Program-made: the position numbers and the translations under genes
Source of the DNA: Dehalococcoidia bacterium
GTDB lineage: Bacteria > Chloroflexota > Dehalococcoidia > GIF9 > AB-539-J10
Reading direction: 5' to 3'
Length of the DNA stretch: 7,560 nt
NCBI GenBank assembly: GCA_030606385.1
Contig: JAUWGN010000043.1
Location: 1-7,560 of the forward strand
Shown: piece by piece, positions 1 through 5,435 of the stretch
Position numbering within the stretch: the stretch's first letter is position 1
Layout of the letters: every line of letters begins with the position of its first letter
The notes under the pieces: model-generated
The model's database searches: none
Seen by the model: the letters and a program-made list of their open reading frames with translations, nothing else
Told to the model about the DNA's origin: nothing

Positions 1-1136
1 AAATAAATGAAGCTGGTGGTATAGTGGTGGGAAACGTGACTATGCCAATAGAGTTGGTCAAAATCGATTCAAATGAGATACTCAACGTTCCTGACGCCGC
101 GGCGGCAATGGAAAAGGCAGTAACGGTTGACAAAGTCGACTTCTTAGTTGGCGGCTTCAGGACGGAGGCTGTACTTCCCATGCAGGATATTGCTATGGAC
201 CATCACAAAATTTTCCTCGGCTGTGGTGCTGCCCATCCAGACCTATGTGTGAGGGTAGCAGAGGACTATGACAGGTACAAATACTGGTTTAGAGTCACAC
301 CTATAAATAGTGAACTTCTTGGCTTGGTCAATTTCATGAATTTGGAAATGGTTATAAAAGCCATAGAAGACCAGACCGGGATTGAAGACATAAAGGTAGC
401 TCTACTGATGGAAAAAGTGGTGGCTGTGGACCCCGTAGTGGAGGCTTCCGAGCACCTAGTTCCTCTAATGGGTGTCGAGATTGTTGGAACGTGGAGACCA
501 TCTGCTACAGCTACCGATGTAACAGCTGAGTTATCCGCGATAAAGGATTCCGGGGCTCATATAATTCTAACGTTTTTTTCCGGGCCAGCAGGAGTTGTCT
601 ATGCCAGGCAATGGTGCGAGCTTGAAGTCCCAGCAGCCTCGGTAGGGATTAATGCAGAAGCCCAGAAGATAGGCTTCTGGGATGCTACTGCCGGAAAAGG
701 AAATTACGAAACGACCCTGAATATGTATGGTCGCGTGGAACAGACAGAGAAGAGTATTCCCTTCTGGGACAAGTTTATCGAAGAAACGGGGGAATTCCCC
801 ACCTACAATGCCGGCACTTATGAGGCACTATACATACTAAAGGATGCTATTGAAAGGGCAGGTACTCTTGATCCCGATGCTATCGTCATTGAACTGGAAA
901 ATACGGACTATTATGGAACTCCGGGTAGAATGGTGTTCATGACAACAGACTCAAAAACACCCCACGATTTGAAATGGGGGCCTGGATATTCTACTGCTAT
1001 TGGAACTCAATGGCAAGATGGAGAACTTTTATGCGTTTGGCCTCCAGTAGATGGATCATGGAACGGTATCACCTATGAAGGCACTGTAGCGTATAAACTG
1101 CCGCCGTGGGTAATAGATTATTGGGAAGCTAAGTAA
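1..1136 (+). CDS. Branched-chain-type ABC transporter substrate-binding protein, copy 1 (5'-truncated)
   Basis: Extracytoplasmic ligand-binding protein of the LivJ/Peripla_BP_6 type, which hands its ligand to LivH/LivM. The frame is open from the left edge: codons starting at base 3 read INEAGG, matching residues 57-62 of the complete paralogue at 1326-2633, so the GTG at 24 is not the start and roughly 56 N-terminal residues, including the signal peptide, lie outside the window. The visible 377 residues align end to end with copy 2, with about three-quarters identity by eye and one 2-residue indel. Shared landmarks are FLVGGFRTEAVL, FLGCG followed by CVRVAEDYD, GTWRPS, TATDVTAELSAIK, GKGNYETTLN, AGTY and the C-terminal PPWVIDYWEAK. 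It differs from copy 2 by a cysteine in QWCELE. Divergence is clustered (about bases 300-480). No clear terminator follows it. Family assignment is firm; the ligand is unknown. Confidence 0.92.
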   Translation, partial: INEAGGIVVGNVTMPIELVKIDSNEILNVPDAAAAMEKAVTVDKVDFLVGGFRTEAVLPMQDIAMDHHKIFLGCGAAHPDLCVRVAEDYDRYKYWFRVTPINSELLGLVNFMNLEMVIKAIEDQTGIEDIKVALLMEKVVAVDPVVEASEHLVPLMGVEIVGTWRPSATATDVTAELSAIKDSGAHIILTFFSGPAGVVYARQWCELEVPAASVGINAEAQKIGFWDATAGKGNYETTLNMYGRVEQTEKSIPFWDKFIEETGEFPTYNAGTYEALYILKDAIERAGTLDPDAIVIELENTDYYGTPGRMVFMTTDSKTPHDLKWGPGYSTAIGTQWQDGELLCVWPPVDGSWNGITYEGTVAYKLPPWVIDYWEAK

Positions 1137-1250
1137 TACATTTGAACATAAATAGACCCAGAATAGTACTGGTAGCGGCATTAATTAACCCTGTTAAGGC
1201 GTAGGGAAACGTAAAGTGAATGTAAAAAATAAGCGCCTGAAAATCTAGTA

Positions 1251-1279
1251 TTGACACCTTGTATCAGGGGTGATACATT
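1251..1279 (+). promoter_or_regulatory. Sigma-70-like promoter of the second SBP gene
   Basis: A perfect -35 hexamer TTGACA (1251-1256) is followed after 17 bp by TACATT (1274-1279), which matches TATAAT at 4 of 6 positions. Start of transcription would fall near 1286, giving a leader of about 40 nt before the ATG at 1326. This is the only good promoter-like pair I see in the 189-bp spacer between the two SBP genes (1137-1325). It implies that copy 2 has its own transcript even if copy 1 is read from further upstream. Called from consensus only. Confidence 0.6.
1260..1277. promoter_or_regulatory. Palindromic operator inside the promoter
   Basis: TGTATCA (1260-1266), spacer GGGG, then TGATACA (1271-1277) form a perfect 7-bp inverted repeat with 4-nt spacing, 18 bp overall. 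It fills most of the -35/-10 spacer and runs into the -10 hexamer. This is the usual geometry for a dimeric helix-turn-helix repressor that blocks RNA polymerase. The arms are too short, and no T-run follows, for a terminator. No regulator gene is in the window, so the binding protein is unknown. Confidence 0.55.
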
Positions 1280-1312
1280 AGCGTTGCCACTATATTTGTG
1301 GAACAAGAAAAC

Positions 1313-1320
1313 AAAGGAGG
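1313..1320 (+). promoter_or_regulatory. Strong ribosome binding site deciding the start of SBP copy 2
   Basis: AAAGGAGG ends 5 nt before the ATG at 1326. It fixes that ATG as the start and rules out the in-frame TTG at 1251, which would add 25 residues before an otherwise textbook lipoprotein signal peptide. Confidence 0.85.
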
Positions 1321-1325
1321 ATGAC

Positions 1326-2633
1326 ATGAAAAAAGGACTGGTTGCTCTGTTAGTTGTGTGCCTGGTAGCTGTAGCGCTGATCCCCGGATGCCAACCAGGT
1401 CCAGAGGGAACGATAAAGATAGGAGTTATTGGACCGATGACATTCGTCCAGGGAGAGCAGCACTGGATGGGAGCAACAATGGCGGCAGATGAAATAAATG
1501 AAGCTGGTGGTATAGTGGTGGGAAACGTGACTATGCCAATAGAGTTGGTCCAAATCGATTCAAATGAGATGCTCAGCGTTCCTGATGCCGCGACGGCAAT
1601 GGAAAAGGCAGTAACGGTTGATAAAGTCGACTTCTTGGTCGGCGGCTTCAGGACGGAGGCTGTACTTGCCATGCAAGATACTGCTATGGACCATCAGAAA
1701 ATTTTCCTGGGCTGTGGTTCTGCCAGTAAAGAGCAATGTGTGAGGGTAGCAGAGGACTATGATAAGTATAAATACTGGTTTAGAATTACACCTATAAATG
1801 ATAATTTACTTGTCATGGACAGTTTCCTTATTTTAGACACTGTTATAAGCGTGGTAAAAGACGAGCTTGGGATTGAAGAGGTAAAGATAGCCCTACTGAT
1901 GGAAAAAGCAGAGGTAGGGGACCTAATAGTGTCGGCGTGCGAGCACCTGATTCCCGCAATGGGTGAGGATCTCGAGCTTGTTGGAACGTGGAGACCATCT
2001 CCTACAGCTACCGATGTAACAGCTGAGTTATCCGCAATAAAGAACTCCGGGGCTCATATAATTATGACTTATTTTTCCGGACCAGTGGGAATTGTCTATG
2101 CCAAGCAATGGGGCGAGCTTGAAATCCCAGCAGCTTCGGCGGGAATTAATGTCGAAGCCCAGAAGATGGGCTTCTGGGATGCTACTGGAGGAAAAGGAAA
2201 TTACGAAACGACCCTGAATCAGTATGCTCGTATAGAACAGACAGATAAAACTATTCCCTTCTTTGACAAGTTTGTCGCAGAAACGGGGGAATTCCCCACC
2301 TACACTGCTGGCACTTATGATGCGCTATACATACTAAAGGATGCTATTGAAAGGGCAGGTACTCTTGATTCCGATGCTGTCGTCATTGAACTGGAAAATA
2401 CGGAGTATTTTGGATCTGCGGGTAGAATAGTGTTCACGTCAACAGAGACAGGCAACCCCCACGATTTAATGTGGGGGCCTGAATATGTGACTGGTATTGG
2501 AACTCAATGGCAGGATGGAGAACTTTTATGCATTTGGCCTCCGGTAGATGGATCGTGGAACGGTCTAGTCTATGAAGGCACTGTAGCGTATAAAGTACCG
2601 CCGTGGGTAATAGATTATTGGGAAGCTAAGTAA
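1326..2633 (+). CDS. Branched-chain-type ABC transporter substrate-binding lipoprotein, copy 2
   Basis: Complete 435-residue extracytoplasmic binding protein of the LivJ/Peripla_BP_6 type. Residues 1-22 are a lipoprotein signal: a Lys-Lys start, a hydrophobic stretch and a lipobox IPGC with Cys22 as the lipidated residue. The mature domain opens with TIKIGVIGPMT and HWMGATMAADEINEAGG (about 46-62), the usual start of lobe 1 in this family. Cys130 and Cys138 (FLGCG and CVRVAEDYD) are conserved in copy 1 and could form a disulfide. GTWRPSPTATDVTAELSAIK (220-239) corresponds to the family's region linking the lobes. The C terminus (PPWVIDYWEAK) is shared with copy 1. It is longer than E. coli LivJ (about 367 residues). 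The gene has its own promoter with palindrome upstream and a strong hairpin downstream, before the permease genes. Class is secure; amino acids, carboxylic acids or other small organics are all possible ligands. Confidence 0.94.
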   Translation: MKKGLVALLVVCLVAVALIPGCQPGPEGTIKIGVIGPMTFVQGEQHWMGATMAADEINEAGGIVVGNVTMPIELVQIDSNEMLSVPDAATAMEKAVTVDKVDFLVGGFRTEAVLAMQDTAMDHQKIFLGCGSASKEQCVRVAEDYDKYKYWFRITPINDNLLVMDSFLILDTVISVVKDELGIEEVKIALLMEKAEVGDLIVSACEHLIPAMGEDLELVGTWRPSPTATDVTAELSAIKNSGAHIIMTYFSGPVGIVYAKQWGELEIPAASAGINVEAQKMGFWDATGGKGNYETTLNQYARIEQTDKTIPFFDKFVAETGEFPTYTAGTYDALYILKDAIERAGTLDSDAVVIELENTEYFGSAGRIVFTSTETGNPHDLMWGPEYVTGIGTQWQDGELLCIWPPVDGSWNGLVYEGTVAYKVPPWVIDYWEAK

Positions 2634-2660
2634 TTCATTCCAATTTGTTCTACCGGAAGG

Positions 2661-2719
2661 AAATTTTACCCTGCTTGAAGGAAGTTGCTTGCTCAACTTT
2701 CAAGTGGGGTAAATTTTTT
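2661..2719 (+). terminator. Intrinsic terminator or attenuator between SBP and permease genes
   Basis: TTTACCCTGCTTGAA (2665-2679) pairs with TTCAAGTGGGGTAAA (2699-2713) over 15 positions, two of them G-U wobbles. After a GGA bulge, AGTTG (2683-2687) pairs with CAACT (2694-2698), closing a 6-nt loop. TTTTTT (2714-2719) follows directly. AAA at 2661-2663 can extend the base of the stem with the T-run. Hairpin plus U-tract is the classical Rho-independent signal. It lies 27 nt after the SBP stop codon and 13 nt before livH. No new promoter is visible in that gap, so partial read-through is the likely way livHM is expressed, leaving the SBP in excess over the permease. Confidence 0.85.
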
Positions 2720-2732
2720 GTGAAATGACCAT

Positions 2733-3605
2733 ATGTTTGCAAATATTCTGATTAATGGAGCAATAACCGCAGGGATATATGCTCTTCTGGCATTAGGTTT
2801 TTCCCTTATTTTCGGGGTAGCCAAGATAATAAACCTGGCTCATACCGCATTCTATATGCTGGCGGCCTATTTCATTTTCACCTTTGCATATTTCCTCGGT
2901 CTAAGTGCCCCGTTATCAGCTACCGCCTCAATAATTATCACCACCGCCATAGGAGTCGGCACTTACAAATTAGTTATCGAACGGATACGGGAGCATGAAA
3001 CAGCCGTGTTAATGATAACCATAGCTCTGGCCCTGGTTTTTCAGGAATCCATACTCCTGGCATTTGGTAGCCACTTCCGTAGCGCTCCAAGCTTCATTTC
3101 AGGACATGTGGAACTGCTTGGGGTCACTGTTTCAATTCAACATATCCTGACATTTGGGGTTGTTTTGGTTTGCTTACTCGGTATTTGGATGTTGCTATCG
3201 AAAACTAAACTGGGGATTGCCATCAGAGCCGTTGCCCAAGACAGAGAAATTGCCAATTTAGTGGGAATAAACGTTGGAACGATGTGCCTGATAACAATGG
3301 CTATAGCAGTAGCCCTGGCAGCAGTTGCTGGAGCAATGGTAGCGCCGCTATGGACAATACAACCTCACATGTGGATGCGCCCCCTTGTAATGGTATTAGC
3401 TGTTGTTGTCCTTGGAGGGTTAGGAAGTCTCAAAGGGAGTTTCGTCGCGGCTTTTATCTTAGGATACACTGTGACTCTAGTTGTTTTCTTATTCCCCACG
3501 ATCTCCTTTATAAAAGAAGCAATCGCTCTTACCATAATGGTCGCGGTGCTTCTAATAAGACCTGAAGGTTTATTTGGCGTGGCTTTTGAGGAGGAAAGGT
3601 TATAA
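2733..3605 (+). CDS. livH: Branched-chain-type ABC transporter permease LivH
   Basis: Inner-membrane permease subunit, 290 residues, the usual length for LivH. It is almost entirely hydrophobic, with about eight predicted membrane segments. The N terminus (ILINGAITAGIYALLALGF) and the following GVAKIINLAH are typical of the family. The cytoplasmic coupling loop that contacts the ATPases is AIRAVAQDREIANLVGIN (163-180), followed by a hydrophobic stretch with LAAVAGAMVAPL. VVLGGLGSLKGSFVAA (225-240) is the conserved family glycine motif. The RPEGLFG signature (276-282) lies near the C terminus. The ATG at 2733 has only a weak upstream Shine-Dalgarno (GTGA at 2720-2723) and follows a terminator-like hairpin by 13 nt, so expression is probably low relative to the SBP. 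Its stop shares one base with the livM start. Assignment to LivH is firm; substrate unknown. Confidence 0.95.
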   Translation: MFANILINGAITAGIYALLALGFSLIFGVAKIINLAHTAFYMLAAYFIFTFAYFLGLSAPLSATASIIITTAIGVGTYKLVIERIREHETAVLMITIALALVFQESILLAFGSHFRSAPSFISGHVELLGVTVSIQHILTFGVVLVCLLGIWMLLSKTKLGIAIRAVAQDREIANLVGINVGTMCLITMAIAVALAAVAGAMVAPLWTIQPHMWMRPLVMVLAVVVLGGLGSLKGSFVAAFILGYTVTLVVFLFPTISFIKEAIALTIMVAVLLIRPEGLFGVAFEEERL

Positions 3606-4678
3606 TGAGAGATTATGCCTGGCGGCTAAGTAAGAACTTTCAGGGGGAGATATTAGCCGTTCCGGGAAAGGCAATAGCTTTCTTCTTCCTCTTGTTTTTA
3701 TTTTTCGTGCCTGTTATCATCAGTAATCCTTACATCTTACGCATTTTAATCTTCGCGAGCATATTTGCTATTTACGCCGCCAGTTGGGATTTCTTATCAG
3801 GCTTCACCGGGCAGGTGAATTTTGGGCACGCTGTCTTCTTCGGAGTCGGCGCTTACGCCACAGCTCTATTAAATTTAAAGCTCGGTTTGCCCCCCGCGGC
3901 AACAATACCTCTTGGAGCTCTGGTTGCTGTATTGACGGGACTGATTGTAGGAATACCTGCTTTAAGGCTAAGAGGACATTACTTAGCACTGGTTACCCTG
4001 GCTTTTCCCATAATACTCACCGGGATTGTGCTTGCCTTTCCTAATTTTACCGGTGGTGAACTGGGCCTCTATGGAATAAGCCCTCTTTCAGACTCCCGAG
4101 TACTTATTTATTACATTGCATTGATTGTCATGATAGCTTCAGTGCTTATAATGTGGAAGCTCACTGATGCGAAAAGCACCTTTGTTAGAACTGGGGTTAT
4201 TCTTCACGCCATTCGGGAAGACGAGATTACAGCTCGAGCTTCAGGAATTAACACAACGAAATATAAACTATTAGCTTTTTGCGTAAGCGGATTTTTCGCT
4301 GGAATTGCCGGAGGTTTATCCGCCCATTTTTTACAGATCGCTGGCCCTTCAAACCTGACACTCTTTTTCTCATTTCAGCCAATCATATGGACAATTTTCG
4401 GAGGAATCGCGACTATTTATGGACCAGTAACAGGCGTTTATATCCTCTATCCCCTCATGGAAATTTTACGGGGGGTCATTCCGCAGCTACGAATGTTAAT
4501 CTTCGCTCTTATACTGATAGTCGTTCTACTCTTTATGCCCCAAGGGATCACTACCTGGTTCAGAGATAAGATTGAAGTGGAATGCCCAAGATGCAAATTA
4601 ACCAATGTTGCAACCCGGCAATATTGCAGAGCCTGTAATGCCCCCTTACACTTGGAACAAAGATTGGAACAAAGATAA
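3605..4678 (+). CDS. livM: Branched-chain-type ABC transporter permease LivM with C-terminal zinc ribbon
   Basis: Second permease subunit, 357 residues, pairing with LivH. Family landmarks are GFTGQVNFGHAVFFGVGAY (66-84), PALRLRGHYLALVTLAFP (118-135), the cytoplasmic coupling loop AIREDEITARASGIN (202-216), FFAGIAGGLSAHF (230-242) and GGIATIYGPVTG (266-277). The permease domain ends at about MPQGITTWFR (311-320). Beyond it is an added tail with Cys327, Cys330, Cys341 and Cys344 in C-x2-C-x10-C-x2-C spacing, with Asn334 and a final APL. This matches small bacterial zinc ribbons and is not part of the standard family. By membrane topology the tail should be cytoplasmic. It ends in a duplicated LEQR. 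Start: ATG overlaps the livH stop by 1 nt, with GAGGAGG at 3588-3594 as ribosome site. The stop is 1 nt from the end of the opposing livF. Confidence 0.94.
   Translation: MRDYAWRLSKNFQGEILAVPGKAIAFFFLLFLFFVPVIISNPYILRILIFASIFAIYAASWDFLSGFTGQVNFGHAVFFGVGAYATALLNLKLGLPPAATIPLGALVAVLTGLIVGIPALRLRGHYLALVTLAFPIILTGIVLAFPNFTGGELGLYGISPLSDSRVLIYYIALIVMIASVLIMWKLTDAKSTFVRTGVILHAIREDEITARASGINTTKYKLLAFCVSGFFAGIAGGLSAHFLQIAGPSNLTLFFSFQPIIWTIFGGIATIYGPVTGVYILYPLMEILRGVIPQLRMLIFALILIVVLLFMPQGITTWFRDKIEVECPRCKLTNVATRQYCRACNAPLHLEQRLEQR
4583..4636 (+). other. Zinc-ribbon-like coding segment at the LivM C terminus
   Basis: Codons for LivM residues 327-344 hold four cysteines as CPRC, ten residues, then CRAC. 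Spacing C-x2-C-x3-N-x6-C-x2-C fits both bacterial double-zinc-ribbon modules (CPxCG...N...FCxxCGxxL) and the eukaryotic RanBP2-type finger. The bacterial type is the sensible reading. Zinc binding is inferred from the cysteine pattern only, and the role is unknown (dimerisation, redox or metal sensing, or docking are all possible). Confidence 0.75.
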
Positions 4679-4687
4679 ATTACAGGC
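4631..4687. repeat. 9-bp inverted repeat spanning the livM/livF convergent junction
   Basis: GCCTGTAAT (4631-4639) and ATTACAGGC (4679-4687) are perfect inverse complements separated by 39 nt that contain both gene ends. On the + strand a short T-run (4696-4700) follows nearby. The long loop makes it a poor terminator by normal criteria. It could be a weak bidirectional structure or chance. Confidence 0.4.
4652..4675 (+). repeat. Tandem 12-bp repeat at the end of livM
   Basis: TTGGAACAAAGA occurs twice back to back (4652-4663 and 4664-4675), encoding LEQR-LEQR directly before the stop codon. The two units are identical, which suggests a recent slippage duplication in a tolerant C terminus. 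Confidence 0.9.
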
Positions 4688-5435
4688 CCAAATATGTTTT
4701 TCTTATAGTTTCATCCTTTAACAGTTCTTCAGCTGTTCCTTCAGCGATTACCTTTCCTCGGGAAAGGACATAATTTCTACTTGCTAGATCAAAGGCGAAA
4801 CTAATATCCTGTTCAACCAGGAGGATCGTGATACCCAATGCATAAATTTCTTTTACCCGTTGGAACAAATCATTCTTTACCTTAGGGGCAAGCCCTGTTG
4901 AGGGTTCATCAATGCATAGAAGCTTAGGGTGATACATTAATGCCCTTCCGATAGCAAGCATTGCCCGCTCTCCGCCGGATAACGTTCCCGATATCTGCTT
5001 CCTTCGCTCCTTTAACACAGGGAATAATTCGTAAACCCTGTACAAATTTTCTTCCATCTCTTCTCTATTCTTACAAAGGTGAGCGCCGGCTTTTAAATTT
5101 TCAAGGACAGTCAGTTCACCAAACGGCCTTCCTCTCTCCGGGCAGAGAATCAACCCTTTCTTAGCTATCTCGTGTGGCGGCAGTTTGTCGATTTTCTCTC
5201 CCTCAAATGTTATACTCCCCTGGAAAGTTATATTTGCAAGTTCTTTCCTCATCCCTTTTGTTATTTCCTTCTCCCAATTTATTAATCCAGCTATAGTGCG
5301 TAGTAACGTGCTTTTCCCAGCACCGTTTGGCCCTACAAGGCTGACTAACTCTCCGCTATCAACACCCAAGTTTGCTTCATTTAATACCATGGCAGTATCG
5401 TAAGAAACAGACACATCTTTTATCTCAAGGAGCAA
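4680..5435 (-). CDS. livF: Branched-chain-type ABC transporter ATP-binding protein LivF
   Basis: Cytoplasmic ATPase subunit partnering LivG under LivH/LivM. Motifs (numbered from the upstream TTG at 5441): Walker A GPNGAGKST (37-45), Q-loop region LILCPERGRPF (97-107) before ELTVLENL (109-116), ABC signature LSGGERAMLAIGRAL (154-168), Walker B LLCIDEP (174-180), and VEQD (209-212), where LivF proteins usually carry VEQN in place of the switch histidine. About 13-15 extra residues, compared with E. coli LivF, sit between AGLI (51-54) and GSITFEG (75-81). Start choice: both candidates are TTG. GGGAGGTGA (5450-5442) sits 9 nt from the TTG at 5435 but only 3 nt from the TTG at 5441, so I prefer 5435 (251 residues); 5441 would give 253. 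The start overlaps the end of livG, as in a coupled operon. The stop faces livM with 1 nt between. Confidence 0.93.
   Translation of the reverse strand: MLLEIKDVSVSYDTAMVLNEANLGVDSGELVSLVGPNGAGKSTLLRTIAGLINWEKEITKGMRKELANITFQGSITFEGEKIDKLPPHEIAKKGLILCPERGRPFGELTVLENLKAGAHLCKNREEMEENLYRVYELFPVLKERRKQISGTLSGGERAMLAIGRALMYHPKLLCIDEPSTGLAPKVKNDLFQRVKEIYALGITILLVEQDISFAFDLASRNYVLSRGKVIAEGTAEELLKDETIRKTYLGL

Noticed and set aside
24..26. GTG as start codon of SBP copy 1
   Set aside because: The bases before it encode the same residues as the interior of copy 2; the gene is cut by the window edge.
1197..1238. AGGCG / CGCCT pair after SBP copy 1 as a terminator
   Set aside because: Only 5 bp with a 32-nt loop and no T-tract directly after it.
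1251..1253. TTG as start of SBP copy 2
   Set aside because: It is the -35 element; the ATG at 1326 has AAAGGAGG at the right distance and starts a clean lipoprotein signal peptide.
1251..1279. MerR-type activation site
   Set aside because: MerR promoters usually have a 19-20-bp spacer; this one is 17 bp, which fits a plain repressor better.
1181..1672. Open frame of 163 codons on the minus strand
   Set aside because: It lies antisense to the start of SBP copy 2 and its promoter; the protein is low-complexity Ser/Thr/Pro-rich with no family features.
2286..2297. 12-bp palindrome GGGGAATTCCCC, also at 789-800
   Set aside because: It encodes the conserved GEFP in both SBP copies and has no loop; explained by coding and duplication.
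2456..2477. Hairpin CCCCCAC / GTGGGGG inside SBP copy 2, weaker form at 960-980 in copy 1
   Set aside because: It lies in conserved codons for PHDL-WGP and no T-run follows, so not a terminator; likely a codon-use accident.
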